From Betaproteobacteria bacterium (lineage in GTDB: Bacteria; Pseudomonadota; Gammaproteobacteria; Burkholderiales; Casimicrobiaceae), in contig WRFN01000003.1 of NCBI GenBank assembly GCA_009778785.1, forward strand, positions 62,001-126,000: a stretch of 64,000 nucleotides of DNA. Reading direction: 5' to 3'. Below, in pieces: positions 18,307 to 26,468 of this stretch. A program made the position numbers and the translations under genes. The notes beneath the pieces are model-generated. The model saw only the letters and a list, made by a program, of their open reading frames with translations, was not told where the DNA came from and ran no database searches. Each line of letters starts with the position of its first letter. Within the stretch, counting starts at the first letter, position 1.

Positions 18307-19224
18307 TCAAGCGGCTTGTTGACGGTGTTCCGTCGCCAGCATCGGGTAACCCAACGCTTCGCGCGACTCGACATAGGTTTGCGCGACCAGTCGCGAGAGC
18401 GCCCGAATCCGGCCAATGTACGCAGCGCGCTCGGTCACGGAAATCGCGCCGCGCGCATCCAGCAAATTGAAAGTGTGCGCCGCTTTCAAAATCATTTCAT
18501 AACCCGGCAGCGGCAATTTTTCTTCGAGCAGCCGTTTGGCTTCACTCTCAAAAAAGGTAAAAAGTTCAAACAGCTTGGGCGCGTTCGACGTTTCAAAGTT
18601 GTAGCGCGATTGCTCCACTTCGTTCTGGTGATAAACATCGCCATAGGTCAGGGTGCGAACCACGCCGTTCTCTTCGTAGGTCGTCCATACCAAATCGAAC
18701 ACGTTTTCTTTGCCTTGCAGATACATCGCCAGCCGCTCGATGCCGTAAGTGATCTCGCCGGTAATCGGATTGCAATCCAGTCCACCCACTTGCTGAAAAT
18801 AAGTGAACTGCGTCACTTCCATTCCGTTCAGCCACACTTCCCAACCCAGTCCCCAGGCGCCGAGCGTCGGGTTTTCCCAGTCATCCTCGACAAAGCGCAC
18901 ATCGTTGGTGGTCAAATCAAAACCCAGCTCTTGCAACGAACCGAGATAAAGATCGAGAATGTTGGCCGGCGCCGGTTTCAACACCACTTGATATTGATAA
19001 TAGTGTTGCAGGCGATTGGGGTTTTCGCCATAGCGGCCGTCTTTCGGACGACGCGACGGTTGCACGTATCCCGCCCGCCACGGCTCGGGGCCCAGTGCCC
19101 GGAGAAACGTCGCGGTGTGCGAGGTTCCCGCGCCTACTTCCATATCGTAAGGCTGTAAAAGCGCGCAGCCCTGACGACTCCAGTAATCTTGTAAACGAAG
19201 AATCAGTTGTTGGAAAGTCAGCAT
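18307..19224 (-). CDS. glyQ: Glycyl-tRNA synthetase alpha subunit
   Basis: Catalytic class II subunit that charges tRNA-Gly. The 305-residue protein starts [20 protein letters not shown], with [14 protein letters not shown] and RWWE-class stretches such as [19 protein letters not shown] and [20 protein letters not shown]. An in-frame start eleven codons upstream exists, but the MLTFQQ start matches betaproteobacterial homologues. A tRNA-Gly gene lies 80 bases upstream on the same strand. Confidence 0.96.
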   Translation of the reverse strand: MLTFQQLILRLQDYWSRQGCALLQPYDMEVGAGTSHTATFLRALGPEPWRAGYVQPSRRPKDGRYGENPNRLQHYYQYQVVLKPAPANILDLYLGSLQELGFDLTTNDVRFVEDDWENPTLGAWGLGWEVWLNGMEVTQFTYFQQVGGLDCNPITGEITYGIERLAMYLQGKENVFDLVWTTYEENGVVRTLTYGDVYHQNEVEQSRYNFETSNAPKLFELFTFFESEAKRLLEEKLPLPGYEMILKAAHTFNLLDARGAISVTERAAYIGRIRALSRLVAQTYVESREALGYPMLATEHRQQAA

Positions 19225-19304
19225 AATCGTCCCGTCGGATTCGCTCGCAGCGCTCACTTACCGCTCGACTTGGTTAGCGCCCCTGAAACGGGAGTGGCCG
19301 AAGC

Positions 19305-19378
19305 TGGAGCGGGTGAAGGGAATCGAACCCTCGTATGCAGCTTGGGAAGCTGCCGTTCTGCCATTGAACTACACCCGC
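19305..19378 (-). tRNA. tRNA-Gly (anticodon CCC), CCA encoded
   Basis: On the minus strand the acceptor stem GCGGGTG pairs perfectly with CACCCGC, followed by discriminator T and an encoded CCA. The anticodon stem GCAGC/GCTGC closes the seven-base loop TTCCCAA, giving anticodon CCC, which reads GGG. The T loop has GGTTCGATTCC. The gene stands upstream of glyQ, whose product acts on it. Confidence 0.95.
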
Positions 19379-19440
19379 ATACCATGAAAATTGCACCTGC
19401 CGTTTGCAAGCGCAAATTGCCGCTGCAAACTGCAGCCGCT

Positions 19441-19470
19441 ATTGTATGCGGGAAGCGCCATCTCCGGCAA
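19441..19470 (-). promoter_or_regulatory. Candidate promoter for tRNA-Gly and possibly glyQS
   Basis: On the minus strand TTGCCG and TACAAT are separated by 18 bases, with a predicted start about 55 bases before the tRNA 5' end. No other promoter-like pair is obvious between the tRNA and glyQ, so it may also feed glyQ-glyS. By eye only. Confidence 0.4.
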
Positions 19471-19489
19471 CGCATTTGTCAGACGCCGT

Positions 19490-20605
19490 CTATCGGGAAG
19501 CAGGAGTCAGAATTTCCGCCAGCGCCTCTTTTGGAATGTCCTGCCGCACGATCGCCTGCCCCAAACGCTCCAGCAGCACAAAACGCATTTTGCCGTCGGC
19601 CACTTTTTTATCGCGTCCCATCAGCGTCATCCACGTCTCCAGTGAAATGTCGGGGCAAGCCAACGGCAATTTCAGCGCTGCCAACAACCTTTCCAACCGC
19701 TGTTGCTCGCTTTGCCCGAAGCCGCAAACTTCTATCGATAACCGCCCGGCCAGCACCATCCCCACCGCCACCGCTTCACCGTGCAGCCATTGCCCGTAGC
19801 CCAGCGCTGTCTCGATGGCGTGGCCGAAGGTGTGTCCCAGATTCAGCAAGGCCCGCTCGCCGGTTTCACGCTCGTCGGCAGCGACGATCGTTGCCTTGAT
19901 CCGACAACTTTGGTGAATCGCATGGTTGACCGCCGCCGGTTCGCGCGCCAGCAGCGCCTGCACGTTTTCTTCCAGCCAATCGAAAAAAACGCGATCGCGG
20001 ATCGCGCCGTACTTGACAACTTCGGCCAAGCCGGAGGTGTATTCGCGCGACGGCAGCGTTGACAGAGTGTTCGTGTCGATCCACACCTGTTGCGGCTGAT
20101 AAAACACGCCGATCATGTTTTTACCAAGCGGATGGTTGACAGCAGTCTTGCCGCCAACCGATGAATCCACTTGCGCCAGCAACGAGGTCGGCGCCTGAAT
20201 CAGCGGCATCCCGCGCTGGTACAACGCGGCCGCCAGCCCCGCCAGATCGCCGACCACACCGCCGCCCAGCGCGATCAGCGGGGTATGCCGCTCGGCGCGT
20301 GCATCCAGAAGCCAGCCCAGAATTTTGTACAGTTCTTCCCAATTCTTGGCGCTTTCTCCGTCCGGAATCTGCCAAACGTCAACGGCGATTCCCGCCGCGC
20401 TCAACCCTTGTTGCAAGGTCGCCAGATGGTGAAACGCCACGACCGGATTGCTGACCACAAACGCGCGGCGACCAGAATAAACCGCTCGCAACAAGCGCCC
20501 CGCTTGGGCAAACACGCCGGGGCCGATATGGATCGGGTAACTGCGCGCGCCCAAATCGACTTGCAGGATACTGGAAAATACGTTGGAAGAGTGCTGGCAA
20601 TCCAT
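19490..20605 (-). CDS. aroB: 3-dehydroquinate synthase
   Basis: Second step of the shikimate pathway; needs NAD and a divalent metal. The 371-residue protein has the NAD loop GGGVVGDLAGLAAALYQRG, PTSLLAQVDSSVGGKTAVNHP, and the metal ligands in LNLGHTFGHAIE and WLHGEAVAVGM. The ATG with GAGAGG four bases upstream is preferred to a TTG four codons further out. It follows aroK by eight bases in the standard pilQ-aroK-aroB order. Confidence 0.96.
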   Translation of the reverse strand: MDCQHSSNVFSSILQVDLGARSYPIHIGPGVFAQAGRLLRAVYSGRRAFVVSNPVVAFHHLATLQQGLSAAGIAVDVWQIPDGESAKNWEELYKILGWLLDARAERHTPLIALGGGVVGDLAGLAAALYQRGMPLIQAPTSLLAQVDSSVGGKTAVNHPLGKNMIGVFYQPQQVWIDTNTLSTLPSREYTSGLAEVVKYGAIRDRVFFDWLEENVQALLAREPAAVNHAIHQSCRIKATIVAADERETGERALLNLGHTFGHAIETALGYGQWLHGEAVAVGMVLAGRLSIEVCGFGQSEQQRLERLLAALKLPLACPDISLETWMTLMGRDKKVADGKMRFVLLERLGQAIVRQDIPKEALAEILTPASR

Positions 20606-20613
20606 GATGCCTC

Positions 20614-21129
20614 TCAATATTTGATTTCTGATGTCTGAATCAGACGCGCCACGACATCACCCGTGGCATCGACGACCTTGTGCGCCGTTTTTCGGTAGAG
20701 CGGATCGCGAACCGCGTAGAGTTGCGCGAGTCGGGTGGGTAAATCTTCCGCAGTTCGCAGCAGCGGCCGATCCGTCGCTCCCTGCAAGCGTTCCGCCAAA
20801 ACTTCGGGGAGGGCATGCAGATAAACCACCGCGCCGTTGGCTCGCAACTGTTGCCGATTGGCGTCACGCAGTACCACCCCGCCGCCCGTACTCAACACGA
20901 TTCCCTCGCGCTGCGTCAATTCCGCCAACAATGCCTGTTCCCGATCGCGAAAAATATCTTCGCCTTCTTTTTCAAAGATGTCCGAGATGGTACACCCCAG
21001 CCGGCGCTCCAACTCCGCGTCGCCGTCGATGAAAGGTTTGCCGAGTAATGCCGCCGCGCGACCGCCGTACGTGGTTTTACCCGCGCCCATCAGTCCGATC
21101 AGAAATAAATTGCCCCGATGCCATTGCAT
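20614..21129 (-). CDS. aroK: Shikimate kinase
   Basis: Phosphorylates shikimate with ATP. The 171-residue protein starts MQWHRGNLFLIGLMGAGKTT with the Walker A GLMGAGKTT, has the substrate loop IDGDAELERRLG, the glycine-rich LSTGGGVVLRD and the lid region TDRPLLR. The family's usual D-x-D is here DGD. A start six codons upstream is possible but has no better ribosome site. It lies 45 bases downstream of pilQ. Confidence 0.94.
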   Translation of the reverse strand: MQWHRGNLFLIGLMGAGKTTYGGRAAALLGKPFIDGDAELERRLGCTISDIFEKEGEDIFRDREQALLAELTQREGIVLSTGGGVVLRDANRQQLRANGAVVYLHALPEVLAERLQGATDRPLLRTAEDLPTRLAQLYAVRDPLYRKTAHKVVDATGDVVARLIQTSEIKY

Positions 21130-21174
21130 CGGGGCATTGTAAAGCAACTCAGCGTTCTTGTAATCAGCGTACCG

Positions 21175-23424
21175 TTACCGCACGGCCTCCACGGAATCCT
21201 TGACGATACGCGGGGTCAGGAACACCAGCAATTCGGTTTTGTTGCTGGATTTGCTGGTGTTCTTGAACAAATACCCCAACAGCGGAATGTCACCGAAGAA
21301 CGGCACTTTATCCACATAGTCGAGGATTTCTTCTTCGTAAATACCGCCGATGACCGCCGTATCTCCGTTGTTGACCGAGATCTGCGTCGTGACGTTCTTG
21401 GTATCGACCGATGGCACCTGGTAACCGCCACCTAAGTTAACCATCTGCCCAACCGAATCCTTGCGGATTTCGACACCCATGATGATCCGGTTGTCCGGCG
21501 TGATCTGTGGCGTTACCTCCAGCCGCAACACCGCTGGCTTGAATTGCACCGTCGCCGGATTATTGGCCGTTCCTGGCGTCACGTACGGAATTTCAGTACC
21601 TTGCTCAATTACTGCCTTCTGATTGTCCGCCGTCATCACCCGCGGGCTCGACACCACTTTACCACGGTGGTCGGCTTCCATCGCCGACAACTCAAGATTG
21701 ACGAGATTGCCGGTTCCCAAGTTGATCAACGTCATCGCTAGAGACCCTGTCGGGCTAGCCGCAGGTAGATTCACGTTCAATCCGCCCACATCGGAATAAC
21801 CTGGATAACCTGCGCCTCTCGTCGTGCTCGAAGCAATTTCAAACGGCGTCGGCGTCACCGTCTGTCGCGTGACGGTTCCGTCAGAACTAATCGTCACCGC
21901 CGGCGTGGTAGCCAACGATCCGGTCGTTCCCACCGCGTAATTATTGAACGAAAATCCCGCTTGCGTCCCAAAACGCACCCCGAGCTGTCGGCTGAAGTCA
22001 TCCGTCGCAATCACGATCCGCGCTTCGATCAACACTTGCCTTACCGTAATGTCGATTTTCCGAATCAACTGCCGAACTTCTTCCAGACGTGCTGCCGTGT
22101 CCTGAACGAACAGAACATTGGTACGCTCGTCAATCACCGCCGTTCCCCGCTTCGACAGGAACTTCTGCCCTGGGTCAGACAACAGCTTCTGTATGTTCTG
22201 CGCTTTCTGATAGTTCATCTGGAACATTTCGGTACGTAGCGGTTCCAGATCGTTGATCTGCTGCATCGCCTCAAACTTTTGCTTTTCCTTAAGCGCCAGT
22301 TCTTCGCGCGGCGCGATCAGTACCACTGAACCGTTCTTGCGCATGTCGAGACCCTTGGTCTGCATGATGATATCGAGCGCCTGATCCCAAGGAATGTCTT
22401 TCAAGCGCAAGGTCAAGTTACCCTGCACGGTATCGCTGGTGATGATGTTGAGGCCGGTAAAGTCGGCAATCACCTGCAGCACCGCCCGCACTTCGACGTT
22501 CTGGAAGTTCAACGATAGCTTGTCGCCCTTGTAGCCTTGCCGCGATCCCTGCGTCAGCTTGTTGGGATCCTCAACGATGGGTTTGACTTCCAGGATAAAC
22601 TGCTTATCGGTCTGATAGGCCGAGTGTTCCCACAGCCCTTTGGGTTCGATTACCATCCGCGTCCTGTTGCCTTGGGTAAAGGTGTCGATCATCGCGATGG
22701 GTGTACCGAAATCGGTCACGTCCAGACGGCGCGCCAAATTGCGCGGCAAATCCGTCTTCAGGAAATCGACGATCAATTGCTTGCCTTGCTGACGGATATC
22801 AATGCCGACCGCGCTGTCGGACAGATTCACCACCACCCGCCCCTCGCCACCGTCTCCGCGCCGGAAGTCGACATCCAGCAACGAATACTGGACATCGCTC
22901 GGTTTGGCCTCGGAAAAATGCTGTACTTTTTGCGAGGCCGCCGCTGTTGCCTCGTCCTGTATTTCACCGGTCAGCGTCACAACCACAACCTTGCCATCCA
23001 GATCGGCTTTGAACTGTTGCGGTTTGTTCAGATTCATCACGACGCGGGTTTTCCCGCCGCTCTGAATCAGATTGAGGCTACGCAACACGTCATCATCGAT
23101 GGACTGCCGTGTTCCGCCCAAGCCGTTAGCCACATTGGAAAAATCCAACGCCACCCGCGGAGGGTTGGCAATGGCAAAACCGGTAGGCGCCTGAGAAATC
23201 GGCGAAGTCAGCGTAAAGCGGACGATCGTCTGTCCGGCGCTGCCTTTGGAAACCGCTACGCTTTCGAGGCGATTGGTTTGTGCCTGAACCGGCGCCGAAA
23301 AAGCCATCGTCGCCATCAAAACCAAGCCCGTCGCCAAACCTATCGCTCGTAACCAGCGGGAAGTGACTCCCTTCCCGGGTTGAATGCTTTGGAGTGTCGT
23401 TGCCATGTCCATCGTCCTCATCAC
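21175..23424 (-). CDS. pilQ: Type IV pilus secretin PilQ
   Basis: Outer-membrane pore through which the pilus passes. The 749-residue protein has a signal peptide (LVLMATMAFSAPVQAQ), two AMIN domains that bind peptidoglycan (about 50-330), a secretin N0/TonB-like domain (SLNFQNVEVRAVLQVIADFTG), an N1 domain, and the secretin barrel ending GDIPLLGYLFKNTSKSSNKTELLVFLTPRIV. It overlaps pilP by four bases. Confidence 0.96.
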   Translation of the reverse strand: MMRTMDMATTLQSIQPGKGVTSRWLRAIGLATGLVLMATMAFSAPVQAQTNRLESVAVSKGSAGQTIVRFTLTSPISQAPTGFAIANPPRVALDFSNVANGLGGTRQSIDDDVLRSLNLIQSGGKTRVVMNLNKPQQFKADLDGKVVVVTLTGEIQDEATAAASQKVQHFSEAKPSDVQYSLLDVDFRRGDGGEGRVVVNLSDSAVGIDIRQQGKQLIVDFLKTDLPRNLARRLDVTDFGTPIAMIDTFTQGNRTRMVIEPKGLWEHSAYQTDKQFILEVKPIVEDPNKLTQGSRQGYKGDKLSLNFQNVEVRAVLQVIADFTGLNIITSDTVQGNLTLRLKDIPWDQALDIIMQTKGLDMRKNGSVVLIAPREELALKEKQKFEAMQQINDLEPLRTEMFQMNYQKAQNIQKLLSDPGQKFLSKRGTAVIDERTNVLFVQDTAARLEEVRQLIRKIDITVRQVLIEARIVIATDDFSRQLGVRFGTQAGFSFNNYAVGTTGSLATTPAVTISSDGTVTRQTVTPTPFEIASSTTRGAGYPGYSDVGGLNVNLPAASPTGSLAMTLINLGTGNLVNLELSAMEADHRGKVVSSPRVMTADNQKAVIEQGTEIPYVTPGTANNPATVQFKPAVLRLEVTPQITPDNRIIMGVEIRKDSVGQMVNLGGGYQVPSVDTKNVTTQISVNNGDTAVIGGIYEEEILDYVDKVPFFGDIPLLGYLFKNTSKSSNKTELLVFLTPRIVKDSVEAVR

Positions 23425-23936
23425 TTTTTCTCAGATTCCACCAAATGCACCGTATTCGACCGATCCGTCCAGTCGCCCGTGCCATCTTGAACCAGCTCTC
23501 TGAGCTGGATCTCCGTTTCGGTAATCGAAATGATCTTGCCGTAGTCTTGTCCCATGTAATTGCCAACGCTGACCTGATAAACATCCTTGCCCGGCGCCTG
23601 AATCAGCGCATACATGACCTTGTCGCGCGACAATGTTCCTACCATCTTCAAACCGTCCAGCGAGTACGCTTCCAGCGGCTCTGGTTTGTGGCCATTTCTG
23701 GGGTCGCCTTTCTCTGGTTGCGTATCGATTTTCCGTGGGAAGAACGGGTCTTGCAATTTACCGGCATCGTAGGTAAACGGCTCGTATTCCTGAACCTCCG
23801 GAATCGGTTCGATCTTGCCGCGCATACCTTTTCCCTGCTCGTTCATCCATGTCCGCAAATCGCTGTTCGGCTCACCGCAACCCGCCAATAAAAGAGAAAG
23901 AGGCAAGCAACCTAAAATGAAATACCATTTCTTCAT
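23421..23936 (-). CDS. pilP: Type IV pilus inner-membrane lipoprotein PilP
   Basis: Links the PilMNO platform to the PilQ secretin. The 171-residue protein has a lipoprotein signal ending LLLAGC, then the PilO-binding segment with EPFTYDAGKLQDPFFPR, and a C-terminal beta domain (LDGLKMVGTLSRDKVMYALIQ and VGNYMGQDYGKII). It overlaps both neighbours by four bases (ATGA), so translation of pilO-pilP-pilQ is probably coupled. Confidence 0.95.
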   Translation of the reverse strand: MKKWYFILGCLPLSLLLAGCGEPNSDLRTWMNEQGKGMRGKIEPIPEVQEYEPFTYDAGKLQDPFFPRKIDTQPEKGDPRNGHKPEPLEAYSLDGLKMVGTLSRDKVMYALIQAPGKDVYQVSVGNYMGQDYGKIISITETEIQLRELVQDGTGDWTDRSNTVHLVESEKK

Positions 23937-24592
23937 TTGCCCGCTCCTTGCGGCGGCATCGCCGGCCTTGGCGCTCCCGGCTTCGCCGGTTGCGCTTTCT
24001 GCTCGGCCAATTCTTTCTCATCGAGATAACGGAAGGTTTTGGCCACCGCTTCCATCGTCAAAACGCCTTCTTTGTTAAGGGCGATCGCCATATCTCCCAC
24101 CGTCACCACCCGTGGCAACGCCGCTACATCGCTGACGAAACCACCCATTCCATGATAATCACCGGTCAACTTGATGTTGATGGGAATTTCGGCGTAAAAC
24201 CCGGTTTTCTTTTCTTGCGGTGCCGGCTTGAACAAATCGAACTGCAAACCGCGCGCCACGCCAGCCTGATTGACGTCAACCAGCAAAGCATCGATCTCGG
24301 AACGTTCCGGCAGTTTTTTCACCAGCGCTCCGAACTCCCGCTGAATTTGATCCAACTGCTCAACGTAGAGATCATAGTTGATCGTTTTCACCTTGCGCTC
24401 GGTGTAGTCTGCCCTCAGGCGCGCTTCGTCCCGCTGTCCCTTTTCAAGTTCATCGTACTTCCCGCTCAAGTAAAGCCAAGCCCCGCCAACGATAACGACC
24501 ACGACACAAATAACCAGATAGACGACCAGTTTTTGTTGACTAGGCCAGTTTCCGGCGTCCTGAAAATTCAGCGATCCGACCGTGAGATTCAT
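23933..24592 (-). CDS. pilO: Type IV pilus assembly protein PilO
   Basis: The 219-residue bitopic inner-membrane protein has one membrane segment (LVVYLVICVVVVIVGGAWLYL, about 24-44), a coiled coil (about 50-95) and a ferredoxin-like periplasmic domain containing LPERSEIDALLVDVNQAG. The C-terminal tail is proline/alanine rich. It pairs with PilN; overlaps of four bases on both sides support a single operon. Confidence 0.95.
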   Translation of the reverse strand: MNLTVGSLNFQDAGNWPSQQKLVVYLVICVVVVIVGGAWLYLSGKYDELEKGQRDEARLRADYTERKVKTINYDLYVEQLDQIQREFGALVKKLPERSEIDALLVDVNQAGVARGLQFDLFKPAPQEKKTGFYAEIPINIKLTGDYHGMGGFVSDVAALPRVVTVGDMAIALNKEGVLTMEAVAKTFRYLDEKELAEQKAQPAKPGAPRPAMPPQGAGK

Positions 24593-25230
24593 ACTTTACC
24601 TCCGCTCTGCCCCGCAGGCGCCGGCTTTTTCGCCTCAGCAGTTGCCGACTTGACATCAAAATTGAGCGTGAACTGGTTAACCGTCGCTCCCTTCTTGAGC
24701 GTCACCCCTTTGGCGGGCGTTTTTTGATCCTGCTTGATTTCCACCAGTTTGATTTCCACCAGCTTCGGATTGGCCAACCACTTGGATAATTCAATGTTGC
24801 GCATGAACGCCGACACGTGGGCATTGGACTGAGCAAAACCAACGGCGGTAACCGTGTTGCCTTTCTGTTTCAGCGACTGGAGGTACAAGCCTTCCGGCAA
24901 CTGGCGCACCATCTGATCAAGCAGATGCACCGCCTGACTGCGGTTGGCCTGTAACGCCTCGATCGTTTTCTTGCGGTCGATCGCCTGCCGAATTTCTTCG
25001 CGTAGTTTGTCAACCTCCTTGATTTGCTTGTCCAGCTTGGTAATCTCGGTCTGAAGAATCTGGTTGCGCGCCTGCTGGGCTTCGATTCTGTTGTCGAGCC
25101 AATACCAGACCGCAAACACGATCACCCCCCCCGCAAGGGCGGCAAGTACCATCATCATAGTGAACTCGCGCTGCTTGCGCGCGCGCTTTTCCTGGCGGTA
25201 CGGAAGGAGATTGATACGTGGCCGACTCAT
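24589..25230 (-). CDS. pilN: Type IV pilus assembly protein PilN
   Basis: The 213-residue protein has the conserved cytoplasmic start MSRPRINLLPYRQEKR, the INLLP motif that docks in PilM, one membrane segment (MVLAALAGGVIVFAVWYWL), a coiled coil and a periplasmic ferredoxin-like domain. The start is the ATG that overlaps the pilM stop (ATGA); an open frame nine codons upstream was rejected because it precedes the INLLP signature. Confidence 0.95.
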   Translation of the reverse strand: MSRPRINLLPYRQEKRARKQREFTMMMVLAALAGGVIVFAVWYWLDNRIEAQQARNQILQTEITKLDKQIKEVDKLREEIRQAIDRKKTIEALQANRSQAVHLLDQMVRQLPEGLYLQSLKQKGNTVTAVGFAQSNAHVSAFMRNIELSKWLANPKLVEIKLVEIKQDQKTPAKGVTLKKGATVNQFTLNFDVKSATAEAKKPAPAGQSGGKV

Positions 25231-26306
25231 TCGAAACTCCGCAAAGCAAGACCGCATGCCGTCAACAACAACGACGCATCTTGGGACAGTTGCTGTGCGC
25301 GCACGCGCCCGGCGACTTTCATCAACGCAAACGGATTGGCTGTCGTTACCGTTAACCCGGTTTGTTTCGCCACCGCTTTTTCAAGCCCTGGAATCAACGC
25401 ACATCCTCCCGCCAGAACGATTTGTTGAATTTGTCCATACGTCGTTGTGGTGCTGAAAAACTGCAACGCACGAGCGATTTCCATCGAGAGATTCTCGATA
25501 AACGGTTTCAGTACATCCTTCTTGTAGCTGTCCGGCAAACCGCCGCCTTTTTTGGCCGCTTCGGCTTCCGCCTGCGGCAATCCGAACGCTCGCTGAATTT
25601 CGATGGTCAGTTGATTGCCGCCGAAATCCAGTTCTCTCGAGAACAACATTTCCCGATTGTGGAAAACGTAAAAATGGGTGTTTTGCGAGCCCATGTCGAA
25701 CAGCGCCACGTTCTGCCCTCGCGCTTTCCCCGGCAACGAGGAAGACATCGCCGCGAAGGCATTTTGCACCGCCAGCGATTCGATATCGACCACTTGCACT
25801 TTGGCGCCGGCGCTTTCGGCCAGCGCCACGATATCATCGACCTTTTCCTTGCGCGCCGCCGCGATCAGCACCTCGACTTCGCCCGGCATGTTCGGCGCCG
25901 GTCCCACCACCCAGTAATCCAGATTCACCTCGTCCAGAGGGAAGGGAATCGACTGGTTGGCTTCCGCCTCCACCGTCAATTCCAGATCGTCTTCCTTCTG
26001 ATCGGCCGGTACGGTGATTCGCTTGGTGATCGCCACCGCCGACGGCAAAGCCAACGCCACCGTCTTGGAACTGCTCCCCAACCGCTTCAATCCGCGTTTG
26101 AGGATAGCGCCAACCTGGTCAATGTTGGTAATATTGCCATCCTGTACAAAATCTTTCGGCAGGCTCTCGATGGCGTAACGTTCCAGTTGGAATTTTCCAT
26201 TGCGCCCCGACAACTCAACCAGCTTGATTGAAGTTGTCGCGACATCAACTCCGATCAATGTCGAAGGCCGACCGCCGAACAAAGATGAAAGACTATCGGT
26301 TAGCAT
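25227..26306 (-). CDS. pilM: Type IV pilus assembly ATPase-like PilM
   Basis: Actin-like cytoplasmic component of the pilus platform. The 359-residue protein has the phosphate-1 loop LIGVDVATTSIKLVEL, ALPSAVAITKRITVP, the phosphate-2 region VALFDMGSQNTHFYVF and the adenosine loop IVLAGGCALIPGLEKAV. It is the first gene of the pilMNOPQ operon. The 162 bases to the divergent mrcA are AT-rich and must hold both promoters, though I could not fix either. Confidence 0.96.
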   Translation of the reverse strand: MLTDSLSSLFGGRPSTLIGVDVATTSIKLVELSGRNGKFQLERYAIESLPKDFVQDGNITNIDQVGAILKRGLKRLGSSSKTVALALPSAVAITKRITVPADQKEDDLELTVEAEANQSIPFPLDEVNLDYWVVGPAPNMPGEVEVLIAAARKEKVDDIVALAESAGAKVQVVDIESLAVQNAFAAMSSSLPGKARGQNVALFDMGSQNTHFYVFHNREMLFSRELDFGGNQLTIEIQRAFGLPQAEAEAAKKGGGLPDSYKKDVLKPFIENLSMEIARALQFFSTTTTYGQIQQIVLAGGCALIPGLEKAVAKQTGLTVTTANPFALMKVAGRVRAQQLSQDASLLLTACGLALRSFE

Positions 26307-26468
26307 AATTCAAAATGGATGGATGTTTTTCTACCAATTTACATTAAAATGTGAACGTAAGCCCTGAATACAATGAAATATCTGAAACCTTTTTACAAAG
26401 TGTTGTATGCCCGACTACAAAGTCCCTTAACATAATACTCAAGTTTTTTTCAACCCATTTATTTCATC

